Below are positions 35,845-46,545 of a DNA stretch of 64,000 nucleotides, piece after piece. The DNA is from Cordia subcordata (taxonomy: Eukaryota; Streptophyta; Magnoliopsida; Boraginales; Cordiaceae). The stretch lies in assembly GCA_028554755.1 (NCBI GenBank), contig JAPTOF010000002.1, positions 13,007,001 through 13,071,000 on the forward strand, given 5' to 3'. The notes below the pieces were generated by a model, which ran no database searches, was not told where the DNA came from, and saw nothing but the letters and a program-made list of their open reading frames with translations. Position 1 is the stretch's first letter. The number at the start of each line of letters is the position of its first letter. The translations under genes and the position numbers were made by a program.

Positions 35845-36147
35845 AACCAAATGGTGCTACTACGATGGTCAAGGATAATTTTTGAAGACCTTGGTGAAAA
35901 ACAAGATGGAGTTATTAAACTATTTTGTGATAATCAATCTACCATTGCCATGGCCAAAAATCCAGTTCATCATGGCAAAACAAGACATATTGCAATCAAG
36001 CATCATTTTATCATAGATGCTGTTGAAGCAGAACATGTTGAACTCAAATTTTGTCCAAGTAAAGACTAAGTGGCTGACATATTCACAAAACCACTTGCAA
36101 GAGACAAGTTTCACTACTTGAGGAGACTTCTTGGAGTTCAAGAATAA
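35845..36147 (+). pseudogene. RNase H C-terminus of E5
   Basis: The reading frame shows LRWSRIIFEDLGE, LFCDNQSTIAMAKNPVHH, RHIAIKHHFI and, after a TAA in place of a sense codon at 36067, VADIFTKPLARDKFHYLRRLLGVQE and a stop at 36145. This is the last ~100 residues of a copia polyprotein. One premature stop is seen and everything upstream is lost. Confidence 0.8.
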
Positions 36148-36164
36148 CACATTAAGTAGGAGCA

Positions 36165-36478
36165 TGTTAACTAATGTGTTATTCACACATGGTTCATGGA
36201 ACAAATACAAGTACTTGAAGAGTCAAGAATGAATTTATTAATCATATGAATTTAGACTTTTCTAATATTCATGTATTTGTAATTTCAAAGAGTCTAGTTC
36301 GTGTATTAGAAATTAATTCTAGATTTCAAGTTCATGTATTTGAGTTTTCCCTTAAGTTTGTAAAAGAGAACTTCTTATGAGTGGTAACCATTCCATCACA
36401 AGTCAAGTAATATAAAAAATTCTCGTCTTTCTCTACAAACACTTTTTCTCTTAAGTTTTGAATAGAATGTCGCTAACA
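36165..36478 (+). repeat. 3' LTR of E5
   Basis: 314 bp beginning TGTTAACTAATG and ending GTCGCTAACA. TG...CA ends and position after the polypurine tract identify it. A second TCTAACA 7 bp on makes the right border slightly uncertain. Confidence 0.65.
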
Positions 36479-38907
36479 TCTAACAAAGAGATTATATCAA
36501 ATATAAAAGATGACAACAAAGAGAAAACTTTACAAAACAAGATTTAGTTTATCCTCTATAAGTAAGTTTAATTAATAATTTGAGTTAATTGTTCCAGGTT
36601 AATGAATTTGAAATCCGAATCATCAATTATTAATATTTATGACATTAAGTCCATTCGTGTCATTAAAGTTCTAGTGTCTCTTGCGAACTTGGGGTTTTAG
36701 GCTTGGGGCATGACAAAAAGAAAGATAAATTTAGCTATTCCCCGTACCATCGTGTTCATCGAATATTGATGATCGTGTGAAGCGTAGGTGCGCAGTTTTG
36801 AAGCAAAAAATGAGATAAGCTAAAAGCATGTTAATTGCGTGATCTGGGGTTTGAAGTTAAACTAAAACGATTTTTGCACAAATTTTGCACATTTAGCCGA
36901 TGTTGTTCTCTTTTTTTTCCCCCTCTTTTCTTTTTGGGAGTGACATAGTCGATGATGTTATTGTTAGGTGACACACTACGATGGAAAAAAGAAAAATGAT
37001 TTGAAGTGTCATGAATTAAGAAGACTTCCCAACATCTGAAAATACTAAAAGAAAAAGGAATTAGATCTCTTATATTATAGCATTGGTTATGCGTGAAACT
37101 AGTAATTTTTATTTTCCATATTAAGTGTGTCCGAAAGGGTATGTTATCATCTTATGAGTACTTGCGATTGCTTCTTAGGTGTAATCTGTGTATAGTAATA
37201 ACAATAATACTAACTAAATTATCCCTTTAAAATTTTGAAGGCCTTAAAATGTGCGACATGATCGTTAGTCACAAGTTAGTATCGACTATTTCCATCAGTT
37301 GAGAGCTTCAGCATGTTGGAAGCTCAATCAGCAGCTAACAAGTATTTCTAAAAAAGGAAAGACGTTGTGAACTTGGAAATATAGTACAAGAGGAAAATAC
37401 GTCTTTTAAGTGAATTGTAAGAATTGATTTTTTCCGGTCATCATGCGTTGATGAATGCAGCTTTTTTGGAACATGATCAACGTATATACAGTTATAACAT
37501 CTGACTAAAATCTAACTCTAATACTATATTGGGAATTATAAAATTTGATTTTAAATTAATTGATGCTAAAAAAAAGTGATTTAAAAAATCTATATGATAA
37601 TTTTTTTTTTTTTAATACTAGAAGCCAAGCTCGTTAAGTGAAACCCCTTCTTGAGCAGGCCATCCTTCTTCTATAATTCTCCAAAGAGATTTTGAAGCAA
37701 TTCGGGGAACCTTGCATATAATCGAATATGGCCAATAGGGTGACTCAGACTCTTATTTATAAGTCAGCCAGCACATATTAAATTATTTATGCACATGTAT
37801 GATCTTGGAACCCTTCCTACGATTGAGAATACATACTATGACAATCTTCCAAGAGTAGTCATCTGAAAGGGCTAAGTTAGCTAGTATTTGAACTAGGGCC
37901 ATTAATCAAAATAAAAGTGACAAGTCAAATCCGTCTCAATATATGATACTTTTTTTCATAATTTATCAACGTGAAAAAAAGAAAATTATATCTTATTGTT
38001 AAAATATATTCATATTCCAAACCAAGCAAACAATGTTTTTTTTGCTGCCAAACCAAGGTTGCCACCAAAAACATATGTAGGTTAAAAGTTTCTTTAGCAA
38101 TGAGTTTCCACATCAAGTAAACAAGAAACATGGCAAGACATGCAATGTATGTAGGCAGGCCAACATCATACATGAATGTAGAAAAACACAGGTTGGCTGA
38201 AGCTTTTCTTCATATTTAGCATGCATTGCTCATCATATCGACCACTTAATTTGGTTGGCCTTGGCCTTATTATTGGGCAAGGTCACCAAGAAACGTTGCT
38301 TTCATTACACTATTTATGAACTTGCTTCTTCATTTAATTTTCTACCTACAAAGGGGTTGACCTAAAATTATTTAAAATCGCGTGCTTGTCAATTCAATAG
38401 ACCTCAATGCTTCATCATGCCTTGTAAGGAAATTTTTCTTGGATCCACTTGTGTGTAACAGGCCAAATAGAAGAATTTTTTTATCTTCTCATACGATTGA
38501 TTGTTTCGTACACTCCGTTAAAAATTTGAATAATTAGTTACTTAATTTATTTAATAGTAATAGAATAACGACAATGTTATGATTGTGTTTTTGATCTATG
38601 CAAAAATCCTATTCATAGGATTAGATACTCTTTTAATCATAATATAGATTAATTGTATTGATTTATCAAGTGTGTGAGACAAAGAACAAGAAGTGACAAA
38701 GAGACGTGCCGGAAAACTCTCCATTGCGTTTTCATGTGTTCAATATGGTGAATTATCTTTTTCTTTGGTTATTGACAATGTAGACTTATATTGGTGGCAC
38801 GATTTTTGTGGTTAGCGATTTTATGGCACGAATTTTGTGTTTAGCGATTTTATCTTTCTCATTATTCATCGTTCTAACACCTGCATATTCCCAATGGATA
38901 ATAATAA
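36479..38907. other. Non-coding, no gene seen
   Basis: AT-rich sequence with scattered GC-richer patches (37620-37870). The minus-strand ORF at 37925-38173 would encode a hydrophobic 82-residue peptide with no recognised relative; I do not call it a gene. No RNA gene, microsatellite or clear repeat seen. Confidence 0.45.
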
Positions 38908-39722
38908 TAACACTAACTGCCCGTTTAGTATAATGGAATAGTTTGGGAAAAAAATGGTCATTCAAGGTAGAAAATAATTCAAAGTAGAATGGCTATAGAA
39001 TACTTTTTCTTTTCCTCATGTTTGATTAAAAATATAAAAATCTAGAATTGAATGACTATCTTATTTGATATATTTGGTAAAATTATTTTAAAACAAAATT
39101 AGAATAGAATAAAAATCAATTCAATTAACCAAAATACACTTGTTCTTTAATTTGGCATAAATTTAGACATATACATGAGAATTATTTTTATACAATATTA
39201 ACAAAAAAATTTAAAATACTCTTTGTCTTTTGATCAACGATAAAACATAGCATTATTTGTTCAATCATTTTATTTTTATTTTTATCACCATATTTCAATT
39301 TATTTACTTTTCTAACATAATTGAGATAAAAGTTAATTGTCCAATAAAACTACACCTATTTTTTGGGTGAAAAACAGTTAAAAATGAAAACAAAAAAATG
39401 TGTATTTTTTATTTTTTACTTTTTTCTTTTTTCTTTTAAATTTTTTATTTATTTAATAACGATTGAAGATTTGTGAATGTAAATGGGGAATAATAAATCA
39501 TTTTTTGGTTTTATTTTATTTTTTAGGATTCCAACTTAAGTTGGAATACTTATTCCTTGGATTTGGCCAAGAAATAGGTTTTCCTACATTTTTTTTCTGG
39601 AAAGGTCATTATATGAGAATGGACTAGTTGACTTCAATTAGTTCCACCAAATAAAAGAAAGAGAATGAGAAGCTAGAATGACGATTCCATTCCAAGCCAT
39701 TCTTGCATACCAAATTTAACCT
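38908..39722. repeat. Possible long MITE, ~0.8 kb
   Basis: The left end GCCCGTTTAGTATAATGG and the reverse complement of the right end (AAATTTGGTATGCAAGAATGG) are loosely alike, and GAATGG / CCATTC words recur in inverse order inside (38990 and 39690). The interior is AT-rich and non-coding. No target duplication was found. Confidence 0.35.
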
Positions 39723-39797
39723 AAAAGAATTTAGAACGAGCAAGAGCAATGTTGTAGGCATAATCAATAAATACTTGGGCCTCAAATCAACTAGTCC

Positions 39798-40400
39798 AAA
39801 ATAATCAACCGAAGTTATTAGTTATACCCACACTGCCTATGTATAAACAAGTCATGACTCACCTCAAAAATCGATGTGGCACATTACAATCACCCCTTGT
39901 TAAGGACCCGATATAATCGTCAGGAGCATATGATCACAATCACACAGAACCAGGTGATGCTGGACTCTAAAGGTGGCTCCTACTAAGTCATACAATCATA
40001 ATCACACAAAACCAGGCAGTGTAAAACTTTAGAGGTGGCTTTCATGAGCTTAAGAAGGTGCAGAACTTTAGAAGTGGCTCTTACGAGCTTAAGAGATAAC
40101 ACTCCAATACCATTCTATCATGCATCCAAACCCAAAATAATCAACTTAAATTATTAGTTATACCAATACTATTCACTTATAACTGGAATCACATGAGAAT
40201 GGCTAGAAGCAAAAACTTTGAAAGGAGCCTGGAAAACCTTTTCCTCTGCATTAGTTGGAGCTTTAGTGGCCTTCCTTGGTAGTTTTCGTAGTTCTTATAG
40301 TTTCCCCTAGTATTTCTTGACTGGACGTTCTTTTGGGTGTGAGATGAGTTTTTGCTATCAATGAAAGTTTTACTCTTATAAAAAAATCAATGTGGGATAT
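39798..40400. repeat. Duplicated segment, second copy split by a LINE tail
   Basis: CCAAAATAATCAAC...TTATTAGTTATACC...AATCGATGTGG occurs at about 39798-39885. It recurs at about 40130-40188 plus 40380-40395, with the LINE tail (40190-40388) between the halves of the second copy. Between the copies, GTGGCTC-TACGAGCTTAAG-type words are themselves repeated two to three times (39970-40110). The 'ATCGATGTGGGACATTACA' type of sequence is a common plant intergenic repeat; its class is unknown to me. Confidence 0.45.
40190..40388 (+). repeat. 5'-truncated LINE 3' end
   Basis: The stretch ends in TATCAATGAAAGTTTTACTC followed by TTATAAAAAAA, very like the 3' UTR and short A-tail of plant L1-type LINEs (...ATCAATGAAA-TTT...). 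It interrupts an otherwise duplicated segment, as expected for an insertion. No ORF2 coding can be confirmed. Confidence 0.4.
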
Positions 40401-40543
40401 TATAGTTATAATTGAAAGTTTAACTAATATAAATTTAAAAAATGTATTTGTAAAATGTGAAAGTGTAATAAAATTTGAATTTCATTTGGTACATGCTTAC
40501 ATTAGCTATACTTCTAATTGTAACAAATATTAACTACTCATGA

Positions 40544-40589
<46 letters not shown>

Positions 40590-41354
40590 CTACTCTTCCA
40601 AATGCAAAAAACTTTAGCTACGCTTCTAAGCATAACACAAATTTTTAATTACATTAAAAATTATTACGTTTGGGTCAATCATAATTAATTAATTTTGTTA
40701 CACTTTTTAATATAAGTTGGAGTAAGATAAAGTTGGTCAAAAAGCAAATTGACGCCGTTCAGCTCATATATCTTTAGATAGCTGGCATTTTTGTGTTTGC
40801 TTTCAAGCAAAACTTAAGCATTTCTGTCTCCGGCTGTTAAGGTTGAGAATCTTTGACCTTTTAATTATTTGCATATCACATGAACTGAACATAAACGAGA
40901 AACATGAGTTGATATTGACTCAAGTCAGTCTGTTCTTCTCTCCAGATAACTTCTAGAGAAAGACTAACAAGAAAATGTGGAATTGATATTATTGCTTTAA
41001 CAGACGGAATCATGGGGAAAAAAACTTTAAAACGATTAGTTAAACATAGGTAAAGCGAAATTGACATGTATGATTTGCTATTTTGTGATCCTACTATCAC
41101 TTTTACTGTTTTGAAGACTTATCCAAATAAATATTCTTGGTTGAGAGGCCTTTTTTTCCCCTATTTGAGTCAAAAGGCCAAGAGGCCCCCGCATGGGTTT
41201 TAATTTGATCAGTCTTGATGACAAATATTATAATCACAGAAATAAATTTTCAACTCATAGTACAAAAACAATAAAATAATATGAATAGTTTAGTTCAATA
41301 TTTTAATTAATCACCTATTTATTTCTTCTACTTCATTTCTTCCTAAAATTTTAG
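40401..41354. other. Non-coding, with an (AT)n microsatellite
   Basis: AT-rich. The ORF at 40876-41100 (minus) has no recognisable motif. Microsatellite at 40549-40586. Confidence 0.45.
40549..40586. repeat. (AT)n microsatellite
   Basis: About 19 uninterrupted AT units. Confidence 0.95.
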
Positions 41355-41461
41355 AGCCTGTTTGGTTCTACTTATTTTAAGACTTATAAGCCACAACAAC
41401 AAAAAGTTCCTCTCACATGCTTTTTATTATTAGGGCTTAAATAAGCGGAGCCAAACAGGCT
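41355..41461. repeat. Small Tourist-like MITE, 107 bp
   Basis: Begins AGCCTGTTTGGTTCTACTT and ends CCAAACAGGCT; the reverse complement of the right arm is AGCCTGTTTGGCTCCGCTT, so about 26 bp of inverted repeat with few mismatches. TTA precedes it, but the right flank is not TTA. The interior is only ~50 bp. Confidence 0.75.
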
Positions 41462-42148
41462 GTAGTTGTACTATTATTGATTGCGCAATCGCTCTTCCGC
41501 CGGAATTTGAGCGTGGTCGTCCATAATAAACACTATTAAAATGCTGAGTATATTGCTTTTATTTTGATCGTGCTTTGCTATTCTCAAGTTTTTGCAAGTT
41601 TGTATACCTTCATTGACTTCCATGGTACTCACTATAATCTCGATACTACAAATATTAATTACAAAATAAGTGCACAATAGTTGGATATTCAATTTGAACA
41701 ATCTGATGTTAAAGATTTTAGACCGTAATATATATTTGACTCTTTTAGTAATAAAGTCTCTTATCTTAAAATGTAACAATTTAATTTTTTTTATCTTTGT
41801 AACAGATAACACCGTTAATCCTAAACTTCGAAAAAGTCAAAAAAAACAATGGCATTAGAACTAATGGTGTCATATTGCAAAGATAAGAGACTACTGACAT
41901 CACCAATTATAAAGAAAGGTCGGGAAATGTTGTTAGATAGACCTAGACTTCATTATTTGGTCTAAAAACGACAAAGATATTTATTAGTTTGTTGAAGTGA
42001 CATCAATTACTTACTGTCATCATTTGAGCCCGCTAAAATCAAATAATCAATAATGTTATAGATCTCTTTAAACCTCTTGTAATACTATTACATACGCAGT
42101 GAAAGAGTATCATGCCCCCAAGTTATTTTCATTCTACAATTCTATTTT
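41462..42148. other. Non-coding, no gene seen
   Basis: Ordinary AT-rich sequence up to the E2 insertion point. The minus-strand ORF at 41474-41812 (112 aa) shows no recognisable domain and is probably chance. Confidence 0.45.
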
Positions 42149-42464
42149 TGTTGGGGAAAAACATGCAAATACGAAGAATACGGGAAGAAATAACGAACAC
42201 AAGAATTACGTGGTTCGGCTTTAAAGCCTACATCCACGGGCAGCAAAGAATAATTCTATTATTGATCACGAATGCTACAAGGCTCTCACTTTGGTTTCTC
42301 TCTCACACATAACATAATAAGTATTGCTACATATTTATAGTGCAAAGGTTTCCTAAACCTATTAAGCAGAAAAGGCAACTAATTAATTATGTGCTACAAA
42401 AGGTAATATGCTAACAAGGAAATCTGCTATTCTTGTTGCCCAAGAATACGGGCCACATTCAACA
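42149..42464 (-). repeat. 3' LTR of E2
   Basis: TGTTGGGG...CACATTCAACA. Sense-strand TATA-like CACTATAAATATG at about 42330-42342; the LTR foldback at 42208-42240 is intact. It lacks 16 bp present in the 5' LTR. The polypurine segment (AAGGTGGAAATT, minus strand) lies just to the right. Confidence 0.9.
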
Positions 42465-42535
42465 AATTTCCACCTTGGCACGTATTCGCTCCAATCAATA
42501 CACCATCATTCCTGCAGCCAATTGCCTCCAAGAGC

Positions 42536-42727
42536 TTAATGCTCCGCACCGCAAATAGCAACCAAGTCCAAGCAATGCTTAAACTTGCTAACTGAAACCA
42601 CCTTAGTCATCATATCTGCTGGATTCTCATGGGTAGATATCTTCTGCACCGATATGATTCCTTGTGATACAACATCTCTGATAAAATGATATCTGATATC
42701 AATGTGTTTAGTCCTCTCATGATACAT
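42536..42727 (-). pseudogene. C-terminal RNase H tail of E2 pol, after a nonsense codon
   Basis: The 63 codons from the ATG directly after the TAG that ends the long pol frame read MYHERTKHIDIRYHFIRD and ENPADMMTK, the standard last segment of a TNT1-type polyprotein. They are in the same frame as the long pol ORF. At the stop the expected residue is Gln, so a single C-to-T change (CAG to TAG) explains the break. Read-through would restore the end. Confidence 0.85.
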
Positions 42728-45700
42728 CTAATTCTTCGTCAGATGGATTGCACTCTGGCTATCACAAAAGACTGTACTTATATCTTGCTGCAGACCAAGA
42801 TCACGAACCAGGCCTTGTAACCACATGGCCTCCTTCACAGCTTCTGCAATTGCCATGTACTCCGCTTCAATAGTTGACAATGTCATAGTAGACTGTAATG
42901 TTGCTTTCCAACTGATAGCACATCCAGAGAGAGTAAACACGTAACCCGTCAGAGATATTCTCTTATTAAGGTCACCCGCAAAGTCTGAATCACAATAACC
43001 CACCAACCTCGCGCAATCTCCAATCATCTTGCTAAATAGCAATCCTATATTCGCAGTGCCATGCAAATATCTCATTATCCATTTCACCACTTCCCAGTGT
43101 ATTTTCTCAGGTGATGCCATATACCTGCTCACAACACTAACTGCATGTGAAATATCAGGTCGAGTGCACACCATAACATACATCAAGCTACCAACAGCAC
43201 TCGAGTATGGAACATGAGACATATGCTCCACATCCTCCTCAGTTTTAGGTGACAAATCTGCAGACAACTTGAAATGAGCAGCAAGCGACACATTCACAGG
43301 CTTAGCTTTAAGCATCCCGAAACACTCCAGCACCTTCTCAATATAACTCTGTTGAGACAAGAACAACTTCCCAGCATTTCTATGTCTGTGAATCTCCATG
43401 CCAAGAATCTTCTTTGCTGCTCCAAGATCCTTCATCTCATTTTCTGCTCCAAGATTCTTCATCTCAAACTCATCACCTAGCTGCTCCTTTAATTCGTCGA
43501 TTGCAGACATGCTTTTAGCAGCAATAAGCATATCATCGACATACAACAACAAGTACACAAACGAACCATCTGGAAGCCTTTTGAGATACACACAGCTGTC
43601 ATAGGCACTCCTTGTGTATCCAACACCTACCATGAATGTGTCAAATCTCTTATACCATTGCCGAGGTGACTGCTTCAACCCATACAAGGACTTCTTCAGT
43701 TTGCAAACATGGTTCTCCTTACCAGGAACTATATACCCCTCCGGTTGACTCATATAAATTTGCTCTTCAAGATCACCATGCAAAAACGCCATTTTCACAT
43801 CTAGCTGCTCAAGCTCTAAGTCATGAAGAGCAACCAAGGCAAGTAAAACCTTGATGGAACTATGCTTCACAACCGGAGAGAACACTTCGTTGAAGTCAAC
43901 ACCCTCCCTTTGTGTATAGCCTTTTGCCACCAACCGTGCCTTGTATCGAGGACCTTTAACCCCTGGAGTACCTTCCTTTTTCTTGTAAACCCATGTGCAA
44001 CCGACAACTCGCTGTCCCTTAGGCAATTCAACAAGCTCCCACGTTTGATTCTTATGAAGAGACTCAATCTCCTCACTCATGGCACCCACCCACTGAGCAA
44101 AATCTTTCCCAGATATGGCCTCTTTGTATGAATTCGGCTCATGTCCTTCAATTGTTTCGGCAACAGTCAAAGCATAAGCAACAAGATCAGCGTATCCGTA
44201 CCTTTGAGACTCTCTAATCTGTCTCCTTTCTCGCCCAGTGGCAATGCTGTACTTCTGTTGTTCAGGCACATTTTGATCATGTACCTCAGTTGATTGAGTC
44301 GGCTGAATTTGACTGCCACTATTGCTAGATGGAACATTTGGAACATCAGCAAATACCTCCACTTGCTCTTTGACACTGTGGTCTAAACCAGCTACCGCTT
44401 TCTCCTTTTCTTGATCTAATAAAGCAGACTCATTGAATATGACATCCCTGCTGATGAGGAAACCTGGAGACTTTGGATCTGTGCACCACAACCTGTAACC
44501 TTTCCTCTCGGACGCATAGCCTAGAAATATGCATTTCTTTGCCCTCGGCTCCAACTTGCCATCCTTCACGTGAGCGCATGCAGGGCAACCGAACAAACTC
44601 AATCGAGTAGTCGAGCTTACGGACCATAACTCAAAAGGAGTTTTCAATTCAATAGCTTTGGATGGAGACCTATTCACCAAGTAGCATGCCGTATTGACAG
44701 CTTCAGCCCAAAAGTCTTGACTCAAACCAGATTGGGAGAGCATACAAGGAGCTCTCTCCACCAGAGTTCTATTCATGCGTTCTGCAACTCCATTCTGTTG
44801 TGGTGTCCCTACACATGTGCGGTGTCTCACAATGTCATGTTTCCTACAGAACTCATCAAACTCATTATTGCAATATTCCAATCCATTGTCAGTCCTAAGA
44901 CGCTTAATTTGTTTACCAGTTTGCTTCTCAATCAACGTCTTCCACTCGACAAATGTTGGAAATGCCTCATCTTTAGTTTTCAAGAAGTATACCCACACCA
45001 TCCGAGAGTATGCATCAACGAAAGTGATATAATACTTGGCACCTTTCTTGGAAGGGATTTTATTAGGACCCCAAAGATCAGAATGAATATAATCAAGTGT
45101 GCCTTTGGTGTTTTCCTGCCCTTTGCTGAACTTCAGCCAGGTTTGTTTTCCAAAGACACAATACTCGCAAAATTCAAGCTTCCCAGTTCTTTGTCCACAA
45201 AGCAAATCCCTCTTGCTCAGCTCGGTCAGTCCCCTCTCGCTCATATGGCCCAACCTTTTGTGCCATAACTGCATAGTGTCATTATCACTCACCTCGGATG
45301 TAACAGCTGCCACACCTGTAATTGTACTACCTTGAAGGACATATAGGCCGCTAGTCAAGTTTCCTTTCAAGAGCACAATTGCACCTTTGGTCACCTTTAA
45401 GACACCATTCTCACTTTGGAATTTGTATCCATGAGAATCCAAACGCCCAAGAGAAATCAAGTTTTTCTTCAGCTCCGGTACATGCCAACACTCGATAGAT
45501 CTTGTAATACCATCAAACATCTTGATATTTACAATGCACATTCCCTCCACCTTCAACGAAAGATCATTGCCTAGAAAGACTTTCCCTTCTCTTTTGGAAT
45601 AAGAAGAGAACCAGTCGTGCCTAGGACACATATGGAACGTTGCACCAGTATCAAGAATCCATTGATTATGCCACTGTGATCCACTCACAATCAAAACTTC

Positions 45701-45796
45701 CCCGGTACTACTCGAGTTATCTCCATCACTATCAGCACTCTCTACCACATTAGCTGAATTCTCCACCTTTTTCTTTCCCTTTTTCAGTTTGGACAT
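42728..45796 (-). CDS. pol: E2 pol polyprotein: protease, integrase, RT, RNase H (stop before end)
   Basis: An open frame of 1022 residues. It includes the protease motif LDTGATFHM (D49) and the integrase zinc ligands H179, H184, C210 and C213. The integrase core keeps D240, D303 and E339 (E in GVAER). RT has LDVKMAFLHG (D667 area) and the catalytic YVDD at 752-755. RNase H has CDSDFAGD and STIEAEY. Odd points: residues ~393-401 differ from E1 in a way that looks like two compensating small indels; residues 779-795 contain a duplicated EMKxLGA unit from a 27-bp tandem repeat; the frame stops after LTKN, 63 codons early. It starts at an ATG overlapping the end of gag in another frame. In an intact element it makes and inserts cDNA. 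Confidence 0.92.
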   Translation of the reverse strand: MSKLKKGKKKVENSANVVESADSDGDNSSSTGEVLIVSGSQWHNQWILDTGATFHMCPRHDWFSSYSKREGKVFLGNDLSLKVEGMCIVNIKMFDGITRSIECWHVPELKKNLISLGRLDSHGYKFQSENGVLKVTKGAIVLLKGNLTSGLYVLQGSTITGVAAVTSEVSDNDTMQLWHKRLGHMSERGLTELSKRDLLCGQRTGKLEFCEYCVFGKQTWLKFSKGQENTKGTLDYIHSDLWGPNKIPSKKGAKYYITFVDAYSRMVWVYFLKTKDEAFPTFVEWKTLIEKQTGKQIKRLRTDNGLEYCNNEFDEFCRKHDIVRHRTCVGTPQQNGVAERMNRTLVERAPCMLSQSGLSQDFWAEAVNTACYLVNRSPSKAIELKTPFELWSVSSTTRLSLFGCPACAHVKDGKLEPRAKKCIFLGYASERKGYRLWCTDPKSPGFLISRDVIFNESALLDQEKEKAVAGLDHSVKEQVEVFADVPNVPSSNSGSQIQPTQSTEVHDQNVPEQQKYSIATGRERRQIRESQRYGYADLVAYALTVAETIEGHEPNSYKEAISGKDFAQWVGAMSEEIESLHKNQTWELVELPKGQRVVGCTWVYKKKEGTPGVKGPRYKARLVAKGYTQREGVDFNEVFSPVVKHSSIKVLLALVALHDLELEQLDVKMAFLHGDLEEQIYMSQPEGYIVPGKENHVCKLKKSLYGLKQSPRQWYKRFDTFMVGVGYTRSAYDSCVYLKRLPDGSFVYLLLYVDDMLIAAKSMSAIDELKEQLGDEFEMKNLGAENEMKDLGAAKKILGMEIHRHRNAGKLFLSQQSYIEKVLECFGMLKAKPVNVSLAAHFKLSADLSPKTEEDVEHMSHVPYSSAVGSLMYVMVCTRPDISHAVSVVSRYMASPEKIHWEVVKWIMRYLHGTANIGLLFSKMIGDCARLVGYCDSDFAGDLNKRISLTGYVFTLSGCAISWKATLQSTMTLSTIEAEYMAIAEAVKEAMWLQGLVRDLGLQQDISTVFCDSQSAIHLTKN
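43418..43471. repeat. 27-bp tandem duplication within E2 RT
   Basis: Two adjacent 27-nt units (TGCTCCAAGAT(C/T)CTTCATCT...) keep the frame and add nine residues after the RT core. E1 has only one unit at this position. Confidence 0.85.
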
Positions 45797-46545
45797 TCTT
45801 TCTTAATATGACCATTTTCACCACACTCAAAATAACGCAGCTTCTTTGCTCTTGATTTTGACCTTGACTTTCTTTTCTTTCTACCCGAAGATCCCCCTCT
45901 ATTATCTGATCTCCCTCTACTCACTAAACCTTTCGCATGAACTTCTTCCCTATGTCCCGGAATATGTGTTTGAAGATCCTTCGACTTTAATGAAGTAATC
46001 ACATCTTCAAAGGTAATTTTATCCCTCCCGTACAACATAGTGTTCACAAAGTTCATATATGAAGGCGGTAAGGAGCATAATACGATCATAGCTTGATCTT
46101 CGTCATTAATTTTAACACCCACATCCTTCAAAGCAATAAAACAAGAGGTAAACTCATCAAGATGTTGTTTTAGTGACGTACCTTCTTTCATTCTAAGATG
46201 ATACAATCGCTTCTTCAAGTAGAGGTGATTGGTGAGAGATTTAGATGCATACAATTCCACCAAAGTATTCCAAGCCTCAACTGCTGTCGTCTTCTCAGCA
46301 ATCTCCAGCAATACTTCATTTATCACGGACATATGTATTGCACTCAAGGCTTTTGCTTCGAGTTCTTCTCTCACTGCTGGTTCCGTCTTTTCCGGGATCA
46401 CTTCTTCAATGACTTTCCAAATTCCTTGCATTGTCATAAATGCCTTGAATCTGATCCTCCAAAGACTGAAACTCATTCTCCCGTCAAACTTCTCGATTTC
46501 AAACTTTCCACCTATGGAAGACATCTTCGTTTGCACAAAACTCAC
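45784..46545 (-). CDS. gag: E2 gag (capsid/nucleocapsid)
   Basis: 253 residues from an ATG at 46545; a second ATG seven codons on (MSSIGGKFEIEKFDG) may be the usual start. The N-terminal two thirds form a UBN2/Retrotran_gag-type domain (FSLWRIRFKAFMTMQ, LYHLRMKEG, HLDEFTS, LCSLPPSYMNFVNTM). A basic, RS/K-rich linker follows, then a zinc knuckle YFECGENGHIKKEC in which the first Cys is Tyr, so zinc binding is probably impaired. The frame ends ECPN-stop, with pol overlapping by 13 nt in another frame. One A fewer than E1 at this site accounts for the offset. The protein would form the virus-like particle in the cytoplasm. Confidence 0.9.
   Translation of the reverse strand: MSFVQTKMSSIGGKFEIEKFDGRMSFSLWRIRFKAFMTMQGIWKVIEEVIPEKTEPAVREELEAKALSAIHMSVINEVLLEIAEKTTAVEAWNTLVELYASKSLTNHLYLKKRLYHLRMKEGTSLKQHLDEFTSCFIALKDVGVKINDEDQAMIVLCSLPPSYMNFVNTMLYGRDKITFEDVITSLKSKDLQTHIPGHREEVHAKGLVSRGRSDNRGGSSGRKKRKSRSKSRAKKLRYFECGENGHIKKECPN

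Larger units (their letters stand above)
35830..36478 (+). mobile_element. 3' end of a truncated copia element E5
   Basis: Only the RNase H tail, a short polypurine tract (AAGTAGGAGCA before 36165) and the 3' LTR remain, on the plus strand. The left break at about 35830 abuts the 4 kb AT-rich block. The LTR is unlike those of E1-E4. Confidence 0.7.

Noticed and set aside
37925..38173. Minus-strand 82-aa hydrophobic ORF
   Set aside because: Consistent with chance in AT-rich DNA; no motif, no neighbours that support a gene.
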